64,000 bases of DNA, from positions 39,149,670 through 39,213,669 of the forward strand of contig JARZZO010000001.1 of NCBI GenBank assembly GCA_030544215.1. The letters run 5' to 3'. The stretch is from Zantedeschia hybrid cultivar. Its lineage: Eukaryota > Streptophyta > Magnoliopsida > Alismatales > Araceae. Below, in pieces: positions 52,698 through 62,769 of this stretch; position 1 is the stretch's first letter; every line of letters starts with the position of its first letter. The notes under the pieces are model-generated. The model saw nothing but the letters and a program-made list of their open reading frames with translations, searched no databases and was not told the origin of the DNA. The translations under genes and the position numbers were made by a program.

Positions 52698-54561
52698 TTA
52701 CCTATGGAAATAGCAATACCTAGACGTGTCGGCACTCTGAGGCCAAACTGCCTTTTCTCTTGGCAGGACTAAGGCATTAGCTGCCATTAGGGCACTGAAA
52801 ATGTCTGCCAAAGATTCTGGGAGGACTGGGTATTCTGCCTTCTTAGGTCTTCTCTGCTGGTTGTAGTCAGCAGGAGGAGGGACATTATGATACGCCGGCG
52901 GTGCGCGCGGCTGATATTGCTGTTGTTGCTGGTACTGTTGTTGTTGTGGCTGCTGATACTGCAATTGCCGTTGCGTCGGCTGCTGTGGCTGTTGTTGTTG
53001 TTGTTGCTGGTTCGACTGTTGAGGTCGCTGATATTGGGGCTGCTGATATTGAGGGTTCGGCTGCTGCCTGTACCCTTGCTGATTCGGCTGTGGTGGCCTC
53101 TGGTACTGCTGTTGACTCCTCACGAACTGGGGCGAGTTGTTGTTCATACTACTGACTTGCTCATGAGAGAGTGTGCCCTCAGTAGTTGGACCTGTGCTGG
53201 GAGAATTCGGTACTGCAGGCTTCCGAGGTGGAGGCCTGCTAGGTCTGTGAGGATCAAAGACGCTAGAGAACGTAGCGTCCTTGAAGGTGTTCTGACAGTA
53301 CCGTGCTCTTTCATAGAGCTCTGCCATGCTAGTCAGATTGTTCAGGGAGAGGACTAGTTTGAACTGAGGCGTGGCATTGGAAATCAGCATCTTCACTTGC
53401 TCCGACTCGGACAAGTGATCTTTCACTTTCTCGGCCAAGCCTCGCCATCTGTCGGCAAAACTGACGAACTCCTCATCGGGTTTCATCTTCTCTGCTATTA
53501 GGTCAGTGATGGACAAGGAGGGGGAAACTCTGTCTTGATATCGTTGAATGAATTTTCGGGAAACGATACCATAGTCCTCTACTTCGGAGGGTTCCAAGGA
53601 AAAGAACCATTCAAGGGCTGGTCCTTCTAAAGATCTCTTGAACAAAAAGGCCAACGACCTCTTGTCGTTTTGCCAGAAGGATGATTTGTACATGAACTCC
53701 TTCAAATGGGTGAAGGGGTTACCAGTACCGTTATACTTCCGGTACACTGGCATCTCAGAGGGTGGCAGGTGGAACACTAGCAGGCTTGGTAAATTGATCT
53801 CCGGTGCAGCTTTGACCCCCATCATCTTCTGGAGGTTGTTGAATTGTTCGTCCATGCGCTCCATTTTAGCCAGCAACGCTTGCGTTGTCGGATCAGCCTG
53901 GGGAGGAGGAGGAGGTGGATGTACTTGATAGGCCTGTTGCCTAGAGTACGTCGGGCAAGGAGGACAGTAAAGAGGAGGTCCGGTAGAGCTTCCGCCATGC
54001 CCGAGGGCATTTTGGTAAGCGGGCGTCAACGGTCTGGCCGGTTGCCTGGAAGATGAAAGTTGCGGGCCAGCTGGCCGAGAAGTGATATGGAGGCCTTCCA
54101 TGGCCTGATGAATGTAGGGAGGATGAAGAGGAGGTTGTTGAGGGATGGCAGGGGGAGCCGCAGGGTTCGGCTCGGCAGGTTGCATGGGTGCCTTCCCCTT
54201 CAGAATGGACTGGATCGCCTCAAACTGCTAAGGGTCCAAACGGGAGGCGAGAACTCCCAAAGCATTTACAAGATCCGAAGGATCAGAGGGCGAGGGATCA
54301 TTCTGATTCATGTCTCCCTCGAAGATGGGATTGGGAATCGCATACTCATGTGGGGGAGGATCAGGATATTGCTCATGAGCAGAGAGGGGTTCGGACATTC
54401 CCATCATGTCGAACCGGAACGGGGACAGAATTACAGGAGGCATCAACATCTCTCCCGCTCTCAAAATTGTAATCGGAATCACGAGGGGCATTAGCATCTC
54501 CCTCGTAGTTGATCATGGCATCTGGAGCCACACTCAAGTCCCTGCCTGATCGGAGCAGCAT
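52698..54561 (-). pseudogene. gag: Tat1 gag with Gln-rich C-terminal region
   Basis: The start is probably 54561 (MLLRSGRDLSVAPDAMIN). After a frameshift near 54.4-54.5 kb and a stop at 54228 the main reading 54185-52698 follows. It holds a proline-rich N-terminus, then the gag core (PVYRKYNGTGNPFTHLKEFM, ALEWFFSLEPSEVEDYG, SFADRWRGLAEKVKDHLSES, MAELYERARYCQNTF). About 110 residues then consist largely of Gln, Pro and Tyr (53140-52870). It closes with YPVLPESLADIFSALMAANA and SRYCYFHR, the start of the Tat zinc-binding tail, and is cut by a TAA at 52698-52700. It encodes the capsid-like structural protein. Coding-like remnants of the tail continue to about 52560. Confidence 0.88.
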
Positions 54562-55574
54562 GATATTAGATTTTTTTCAAGGATTGGCAAACAAGTTGTA
54601 CAAAGATTTAAACAAACAAGTGGATGTTTAGTGTGATTTTAAGATTCCTTGTTGAGTTATTTGGATTTAATTAAACCACAAATTCGCTCAAGGGATGGGA
54701 TCCAAGTTTCAATTCAATGTCCACCATTATATTCTATGGCTTTCTCTCACAACGTTTATGGAATCTAACCGGGACTTCAACTGGTACAACCAGCCCGATG
54801 ATCAAGGAGGAGTACCTTGATTTTGGGGACTTACGGAGGCCTTAACGCCAACTACTCTAGTCTGATCGAGGGACAAACCCAATCAGAGAGAGCTGATGAC
54901 GTCAAGAAGAGTGTTCCTAAGAAAAGGAGGGTGTTAGCCTCAATGCGTATGACCTGTAGCCTGGATGGCCTCTAATGCTTAATACATAATCGGTAATTAG
55001 CACACAGATCACAAAAATCTGAGAACTGAAGAAGAAATAAGAAACTGCCTGAATCGCGTCGAAGTTAGTCGACATAATTCAAATAGAGTCTTAATTTTTC
55101 GCAGAAGCTCAGATAGCAGACAACATAGAAATTAGACTGAAAGGCGTCTGGGTTAACCGACGCAGTTTAAAACGCGTCAGTGCTCCTAGACGCTTTTCAA
55201 GTCGCAGGTTCAGTTTTTCAGGAGGAATTTCTGGATTGATTCCTCCTCAAACAGGATAACAACGATAAATAATCAGCTCATGCAAGATTTTTTTCAGTTT
55301 CAGGTTTTAACAGGATGATTTTATCAACTAAACAACTAAGATATCAATCAATCACACAACATTTCATCACAAAAAAAACAACTTTTCAACTAATCAACGG
55401 GGAGGGCAAGACCTTGCCGCAGGGGTGTGCACGTGGTGCACGTAAGAAATTAACTAAACTAAAAACATTCACCAATTGGTGAAGACGTGCCGAGAGACAC
55501 AAGTGGTGCACCGTGGGTGCCCGATTGATAACAGCAAGAACAAAAGAACTAAAAGATGGCAAGACCAAGTCCCA
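54562..55574 (-). other. Tat1 untranslated leader
   Basis: About 1 kb between primer site and gag with no supported gene. It contains three modules (55056-55193) and a palindromic GTGCACGTGGTGCAC at 55427-55441, a possible dimerisation-type hairpin. Confidence 0.7.
55056..55193. repeat. Three GCGTC-N10-GACGC modules in Tat1 leader
   Basis: Modules start at 55056, 55144 and 55174; all spacers are 10 nt. The last two form a 30-bp tandem pair. Confidence 0.88.
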
Positions 55575-55586
55575 CCGTGATCGCCA
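55575..55586 (-). other. Candidate primer binding site of Tat1
   Basis: TGGCGATCACGG on the minus strand, seven bases from the end of the 5' LTR. It starts with the TGG expected opposite a tRNA CCA end but is not the iMet, Arg or Asp site I know from other plant elements, so the tRNA is not assigned. Confidence 0.45.
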
Positions 55587-55593
55587 AAAAGGC

Positions 55594-56881
55594 TGTGAGT
55601 GCTTAAAATGAGTGTGTGATTATCATGAAAAATGTATGTTGTTTAAGTGTAAAATAAGCCTATTAAAAAGAAACTAAGTGAAGTGATCGCTAGAAACTTT
55701 TGACTTAAAAGTTACAAAAGAAAAAGTTTGATCGCCTACCTGTTTGGACGTGGGAGATGTTGAGCTCTTGGTTCCCCTCCTTCAGCCGGCTGAAGAAAGA
55801 GAGCCCTTTCTTGTTTTTGTTCTTGCTTTGATTGCTGTTGAGTTTTGAGGATCGTCCAGAATCCTTGTTGCTTTACTTGTTGATTCTCTCCCCTTTGATT
55901 CTTTGCAAGAAAATAGAAAGAGAAATGAAGAAACAATGAGAACTTAAGCAAAAGCAATATCCATTCTAAACAGAGTTTTAAACATGCAACTGAACAGAAA
56001 ACCCACTTGTTGGGATGGTCTTTGAAACCCCTTTATCAAATTGGTTTTGAAAATAATGCTAGTGTTGTGTGTGTTGCATGGAGTGATGTGATGAAGAATG
56101 CAAGATTAATGAGGATGTGAATATGAAAAGAATGCATAAATGAATTGAAAAACTTATGCCGGATGGATGAAGAATGGAAAGTCTTGGTCTTGAATGGATG
56201 CCGACAGCACTTCAGTTCTTCAGCGCTTGGACGTCGTTGCTTTGATTTCTTCTTCAACCCTTTTTTACCCATTCAAGAGATAGGATATTTATAGACTTCC
56301 TGGCATCCGCGGATTTACATGGAGAAATCTTAAGATTTATCCATCTTAACCAACAAATAAATACAGATTAATTCATCTTTATCTGTAATTATCTAAAACG
56401 CGTCGACAATGGGCGACGCCTTTGAGACTGATTAAGATAAAGATAAATATCCGGGAAAAACTTATCTATATCTGTAATTAGATAAAACGTGTCGTCCATA
56501 AAAGACGCCTTTTACACTAATTAAGATAAGGATAAACATCCGGAAGAGAAGTAGAAATAACTTAGGAAACCTAAAACGCGTCGTGACTGGTAGACGTCTT
56601 TTTAGCTAATTAATCAATTAATTAAAATTCAAATTTAAACATTAAAATAAGAATAAACTCTAAATAGCATCCACACAGGTCGACGTCTTTTAGACTTCTT
56701 CATATTTTAACTGAAATTTGAATTAAAATCAATTTAATTGATTAACTTAAATCATGTCTGTTAAACCCGACACACAAAAAGATCAATAAAAATTAATCAA
56801 TGATTAATATTAGACCATTATGAGGCATTATTATATGATATGAAATTTACTCGAAATGATGTCAAATTTAGTGTGTCTACA
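55594..56881 (-). repeat. 5' LTR of Tat1
   Basis: 1288 bp, equal in length to the 3' LTR. TATA word at 56286-56293 and four modules at 56400-56686, upstream of TATA on the minus strand. Confidence 0.93.
56400..56686. repeat. Four modules in U3 of Tat1 5' LTR
   Basis: Modules start at 56400, 56489 (GTGTC), 56578 and 56667 (GCATC); spacers are 10 nt and mostly identical to those of the 3' LTR. Confidence 0.9.
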
Positions 56882-56886
56882 ACGCT

Positions 56887-58442
56887 CTACCATCACATCT
56901 CCCCTTGCAGCTATCTCCCGAATCAGGTTGAAGCGCCTTAGAATATGCTTCGACCTTTGGTGAGACCGAGGTTCCTTCGCCTGCGCGATGGCCCCATTAT
57001 TATCACATAATAATGGGATGGGATCTAATATGCTAGTAACTATGTTAAGTTCCGAGATTAATTTCTTCATCCAGACCGCTTCCTTGACAGCTTTAGCCGC
57101 AGTTATATACTCTGCCTCTGTCATTGAATCAGCAGTTGTTTCTTGCTTGGAACTCTTCTAACTGACTGCCCCTCCATTAACATGAATACAAATCCAGACA
57201 TAGATTTGTTATCATCCGAATATGACTAGAAACTACAGTCTGTATATGCTCTCAATTGTAAGTCATCTTCTCTTCCATACAACAAGAAAAGATCCTTAGT
57301 TCTTCTTAAGTACTCAAGGATACATTTCACTGCTTTCCAGTGCTCTTCGCCTGGATCACTCTGATATCTACTGGTAATGCTCAAAGCATTGGCTACATCA
57401 AGGTGAGTACATAGCATGGCATATATGATCGACCCTATTGCCGAGGCATAGGGTACCCGACTCATGTGCTCTACTTCCTCAAGTGTTCTAGGGGCCATAC
57501 CCTTAGATAGGTAAATTCCATGTCTCATAAGAATGAGACTTCTTTTGGAAATTTTCAACTGGAATCTCCTGAGTATAGTATCTATATACATAGACTGGGA
57601 CATTCCCAACATCCTTTTTGATCTATCACGATAGATCCTTATGCCCAGCACATAGGATGCTTCTCCCAAATCCTTCATGGAGAATGTCTTGGACAACCAA
57701 GACTTCGTTGATGTCAGCATCCTTACATCATTCCCAATGGTAAGATGTCATCAACATAGAAGACTAAGAAGGTCACTGAGCTCCCACTGACCTTCTTGTA
57801 AACACAGGATTCTTCTTCATTTCGAATGAAGTCAAAAGATTTGATAACCTCATCAAATCTCAAATTCCAACTTTGAGATGTCTGCTTCAATCCATAAATG
57901 GATATCTGAATCTTGCATACCTTATTGGGATGCTTCTTAGATGTGAATCCATCAGGTTGTACCATGTACACCTCTTCTAACAGGTTTCTATTAAGGAAAG
58001 CTATCTTTACATCCATCTGCCAGATCTCATAATCTAAGTATGCTGCAATGGCAAGGAGGATTCTAATTGACTTTATCATTGCTACTGGTGAAAAAGTTTC
58101 GTCATAATCAATTCCTTGTCTTTGACGATATCCCTTTGCCACCAAACAAGCCTTATAAGTGTCAATTTGTCCATCTGCTCCGATCTTCCTCTTGAAGATC
58201 TATTTGCGGCCGATAGGGACCTTCCCATCAGGTATGTCAACCAAGTTCCAAACTTGATTGGTATACATGGATTGGATTTCTGAATCCATAGCTTCCTTCC
58301 ATTTCTCGGAATCAGAATTACGAATTGCCTCCTGATAGGATTGAGGATCATCATCCTCATTTATCTGTACCTTAGACGAACTGTCAGAGATATGTCCAAC
58401 ATATCTCTCAGGTTCTCTAGGTACCCTACTAGATCTTCGCAA
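56887..58442 (-). pseudogene. pol: Copia B reverse transcriptase and RNase H (right of Tat1)
   Basis: Read leftward: 58442-58200 linker (SEKWKEAMDSEIQSMYTNQV, the conserved RT entry), 58145-57723 RT fingers and palm (MVAKGYRQRQGIDYDETFSP, VAMIKSIRILLAIAAYLDYE, FYVDDIL, then a frameshift), 57720-57226 palm/thumb (KDLGEASYVLGIRIYRDRSK, MRHGIYLSKG, GEEHWKAVKCILEYLRR). After another frame change 57124-56887 is RNase H (MTEAEYITAAKAVKEAVW, CDNNGAIAQAKEPRSHQRSK). The last 40 or so codons are on the other side of Tat1 at 27854-27983. At least three frameshifts. Confidence 0.9.
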
Positions 58443-58556
58443 TATCTGTGTTTTATTTTGAGCATTTTCCGTAGATGGTGTCTCATCTAATGAGACTGTA
58501 TTCCCAGTGTGTGGTTCATGGACCTTGTCCAGTTTGATCTGGCTCCCACTGTTTTT

Positions 58557-59540
58557 CTAGAGGGGATATTCCTTCTTCAAGAATACAACTCTCTTGGCCA
58601 CTAAGACCCTTTGCTCAGAAGGGTGATAGAAATAATATCCAAATGTCTCTTTTGGATATCCCACAAACCTACACTTGTCTATTCTCGACTCTAGCTTATC
58701 TACGTCATTCCTCTTTACATGGGTAGGACACCCCCAAACTTTAATATGATTAAAGTTTGGTTTCCTTCCCTTCCATATCTCATATGGTGTGGTAGGAACT
58801 GACTTACTCGAATCCCTGTTTAACAAGTAGGCTGCAGTCTTTAAAGCGTACCCCCATAGAGACAATGGTAATTCTGACAAGGACATCATGGAACGGACCA
58901 TGTACAAGGTCCTATTTTTCCTTTCAGATACACCATTATGCTGTGGCGTATATGGTGGGGTCCACTGAGAAATAATTGCATTGTCCTTTAGGTAAGAAGT
59001 GAATTCGAGACTTAAGTATTCACCTCCTCGATCCGATTGAAGAGGTTTAATACTTTTACCAGTCTGCTTCTCTACTTCATTCTTATATTCCTTAAACTTC
59101 TCAAAAGCTTGTGATTTATATCTCATTAAATACACACCGCCATACCTAGAGAAGTCATCAATAAAAAAAATAAAATAGAGATATCCTCCTTTAGCTTCCA
59201 TTGACATGGGTCCATATACATCTGTGTGTATGAGTTCCAGAAGCTCAATAGACCTTTCTCCATGTCCACTAAAAGGAGCTTTGGTCATCTTCCCTATGAG
59301 ACACAACTCACAGGTATCAAATGATTTGTATTCGAATGAATTCAAGTATCCATTTGAACATATGTGAGAAATCCTCTTCTCTCTTATATGACCAAGTCTG
59401 CAATGCCAAAGATATGCAGGATTCACTTCTTCTGTCTTATCACTGGAAACCTGCATTACATCATTACATGTATCCAATACGTACAACCCATTGAACAAAT
59501 AACTATTAGCTATAATTAAACCATATTGATAATAGAGCAC
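58557..59540 (-). pseudogene. int: Copia B integrase
   Basis: A 327-codon uninterrupted stretch: pre-integrase zinc site (YLWHCRLGHIREKR, CELCLIGKM), catalytic core with D in FFIDDFSRYGGVYL, D in LQSDRGGEYLS and E in NGVSERKNRT (all three present), and the copia C-terminus LSLWGYALKTAAYLLN, KVWGCPTHVKR and FGYYFYHPSEQRVLVAKRVV. It lies in another frame than gag-protease (frame change near 59.6 kb). Confidence 0.92.
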
Positions 59541-59629
59541 CCAGTGCTAGTTATCGTCAAAGAGTAACCAACATTATTTAAGCAGGAAATAGATACAATG
59601 TTTTTGATAATTTCTGGAACAAAATAACA

Positions 59630-60670
59630 CTATGTTAACTCCAGAATTATTCCAAAAGGTAAACTAAGATGAGCAGTCCCCACAGCTTTAACAGCAACTA
59701 TAGCTCCATTGCCCATCCTTAGTTGGATTTCTCTTTTGTCAAGTCTTCTTTTATTTGTCAGTACCTGCAAAGATTTGCAGATATGAGATGCGCATCCAGT
59801 ATCCAATACCCATGATGTAGAACTCATAAGAGACAAATTTAAGTCAATGACAAAAATATCTTCATTTAGAATTGCCTTGCAATTCCTTTTCCAGAGACCT
59901 ATCTGTCCACACCGAAAGCATTTGCTGTCTTTTTCATCCTTCTTGCCCTTGCCCTTGCCTTCCTTGGTGATCTTATTACCTTTAGTCGGTTTCTTTCCCT
60001 TCTTGTTATTGGGTGTCTGGGTGGCTTTCCTTTTCTTGTTGGTCCGACCAACAATCATTACAAAGGATGGTTTCTCCTTCTGCATGGTCCCTTCAACACT
60101 TTTTAACATGTTTAGGAGTTCTAGTAGAGAAACCTCAATCCTATTCATGTTAAAGTTCATTATGAAGGGAGAAAAGGATTCAGGCAATGACTGGAGAATG
60201 AGATCAAAGCTAAGTTCAAGATCCAACTTGAATCCTAGCCCACTGAATCTCTCTATCCACTCCATCATTTTCAGTACATGAGCCTGTACTAAAGCACCTT
60301 CAGACATCCTAGTCCTGAAAAGTTTCTTTGAGAGCTCATACCTCTCTATCCTATCCTGCTCACCAAAGAGCTGGCGTAGTTGGAGAAGTATAGCTCTATA
60401 ATATGTTTTTTCAAATTGCCTTTATAGTTTGGGAGTCATAGAGGCCAATATATAACACTGCGCAAGGGAAGAATCTTCCGACCATTTTGCATAATTTAAT
60501 TGATCACCCTCCTCTGCATCAGCAGGAGGCTCAGGTTGAATCGTGTCTAACACGTACACAATCTTTTCGGCTGTTAAGACTATTTGCAGATTACGTAGCC
60601 AGTCTTGAAAATTAGGTCCAATCAATTTGTTTGCATCCAAGATGCTACGGAGGGGATTTGACAACGACAT
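59630..60670 (-). pseudogene. gag-pro: Copia B gag and protease
   Basis: The start is ATG 60668-60670 (MSLSNPLRSILDANKL). A stop at 60422 splits the frame, which otherwise continues through LRQLFGEQDRIERYELSKKL, a Lys-rich linker and a zinc knuckle CFRCGQIGLWKRNC in which the His of CCHC is Leu. Protease follows as WVLDTGCASHIC (catalytic DTG). Gag of this family has a characteristic start shared with copia E. Element lineage is Ty1/copia; an Angela-type assignment is plausible from LTR length but not proven. Confidence 0.9.
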
Positions 60671-62756
60671 GATGATCTGAATGGAAAAATACAAGATAAT
60701 ATTTTAGCATGCGTTCAAGGTTCTAACTTTAGATATGGTTTTCTATCTTAGTTAGGTCCACTATTTTGAATCGAACTATATGACCCTCAATCACATAGAA
60801 CAGGAGATCACAGCGATCATCCTAGTGGGTCGTAATCCCAACAGAACTTAGATGCAACCTTGTGGAAAGCACAACAAATCACATCCCATTCCTTGGGCAA
60901 TCAACAACACTTGCATCCAATGCAATATCCAACTTTCGGCCCCCGAGCAGTCATCCCCTTGTGGAAAGCACAACAAAGGATACTCCCAGTTAGATCGCAC
61001 CACCATTACTACACAGCAATGAGTTCGTGACCCGACCGTTGTGGAAAGCATAACAAGGCCAAGTTCAGTCCCCCATCCCATTGTAGCAAGGCTTTAGGGC
61101 TGAGATACTGCCACCAAATCATGAACCTTGTGGAAAGCACAACAAATCTATGAAATAATAGAATTCAGTCACCTATAATGGTGGAGGGCCACGACGACTT
61201 CTAAAGCCACGTTCACATATCTAATATTTATAAAAGAAGGTATTTTGCTTTTATCTTGGTCTCACCTTAAGTGGTAGAATAAATATATTCGAGCTATATA
61301 TTTACTGTACCTAGTAATTTCTCAAAATAAATGCATCTTATGCAAATAAATAAGCCTGGGTGATCATGGACTCTAAGTAAAGCTACAATGATATCCAGCC
61401 TACTTCCCAAGCAACAGGATCATCCTCGCAATTTGTCCTCCATGACTTCAACCTCCATCTGCAGCATTAATTAAAATAATTATGCGGCTCGCAAGCCGGA
61501 AAAAGAATTACATGCCTAATGATTTCCAGCAGCCCTTTAAGGCGAGTACATTCATCGGAGAAAGATATAATTATATTGGAAATTAAATAAAGAAAGAAGG
61601 AAGGCTCGCAAGCCTAAAACGAACTAAGCTAAGTCCATGATCACCTACCATTCCAAATACAATCATATTAATCACAGAAGGGTTATTTTGAAAATAATCC
61701 TTATATTTGGATTGAAATCATAGGTTGTGCATACGAGAAATTTTGGTCATGTTTAATTTTGAAAAAGTCATCGTTACATTCAAAATTAATCTAACAGAGA
61801 CCAAAATAGTTAAGGCATCACAGTAACATTCATGCTTAGAATTATTCCATACGGATAACAGGATGCACACATGAATTTTAAAAATTAAATTCAATCAATC
61901 AAGATAATTAAGACAATCATAAAATTTAAATTCAAGTTAATCATCCAATGATCAAATACAATTTAATTAAATGATCGTCTTCAATTATCTTTCATTAAAA
62001 TTCACAATTTATTCTTTTGAAAATTATCCAATAATCTTACAAACTAAAATTTTGAATTTTAACGATAATCCTCTCAAAATTAGAATTTAACAATTATCTA
62101 ATAATTAAAAATTTGAAAGTTTGAATTTATACGTAAACTTCAATTAAACTCAAAATTTACATGATAATTATTAGATTAATCAACAATAAATTTAATTAAT
62201 CCTTTCCGATAATTATCCTAATTTTTTAGATAAATTTTTAATTTTGTAGGCCAGTGCAGTGCGTAGTGCGAGTTGGAGCAGTGCGCCTAACAGTGGGAAA
62301 AATTGGGCAACAATTAATTTTAAATAATTTTTAAATTAACCCGACGGCAATATGGCTGTGGTGGACAGCCACCATGTGCCTTCCACCAAGTGGAAGCGCA
62401 CATGGTTGGCCTTCCACCAAGTGGAAGGGCACATGATTGGCCGTCCACCCTTGTGGTGGCCGTCCACTTGGTGGACGGCCATGCATGGCCGTTTAATTTT
62501 TTTTTTTTTGAAAAATTTCCAAAAAGAAAAAAAATCTGTAAACTCGACGACCACTCCAAGTGCCGTTTACATTCAGGACGGCTACTTCAAGTGCCGTTTA
62601 CATGGCCATGGACGCGGCCTAGCCTGCCGTCCAAACTCCCACTGTCTCTGAAAAATAAATTTTTCATGGACCAAAAAATTAAAATAAAATTGAAGAATTT
62701 TAACATGATGTTACAACAGAGATCGTTCTTCCCAGTTGCATCAATATGAGCCTAAA
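60671..62756 (-). other. Long untranslated leader of copia B
   Basis: About 2.1 kb without a supported gene. Four copies of CCTTGTGGAAAGCACAACAA (plus strand; 60858, 60957, 61036, 61136) form TTGTG/CACAA stems with a 5-nt loop. A GC-rich hairpin cluster is at about 62378-62500. A long AT-rich stretch (61640-62240) separates them. Confidence 0.75.
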
Positions 62757-62768
62757 GCTTTGATACCA
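62757..62768 (-). other. Primer binding site of copia B (tRNA-iMet type)
   Basis: TGGTATCAAAGC on the minus strand, one base from the LTR end; one mismatch from the common TGGTATCAGAGC. Confidence 0.9.
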
Positions 62769-62769
62769 C

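Larger units (their letters stand above)
27984..56881 (-). mobile_element. Tat1: giant Ty3/gypsy Tat-lineage retrotransposon
   Basis: Two 1288-bp LTRs (27984-29271 and 55594-56881) are flanked by ACGCT on both sides (27979-27983, 56882-56886). On the minus strand the order is 5' LTR, leader, gag, proline-rich linker, protease with G-patch, RT, RNase H, second (aRNH) RNase H, integrase. Then, on the opposite strand, come two PMD-type genes, followed by the 3' LTR. aRNH plus this order defines the Tat lineage; the size (about 19.5 kb without the nested chromovirus) is Ogre-like. Extra genes, sometimes antisense, are known in Tat-lineage elements. By eye the LTRs differ at about 40 sites (about 3%) with no net length change. 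All genes carry some stops or frameshifts. Confidence 0.93.

Noticed and set aside
52887..53357. A 156-codon plus-strand frame rich in Leu and Val
   Set aside because: It is the complement of the Gln-rich part of Tat1 gag on the minus strand.
60848..61081. Small Cys/Trp-rich minus-strand frame in the copia B leader
   Set aside because: It is produced by the repeated hairpin boxes and has no counterpart frame in copia E.
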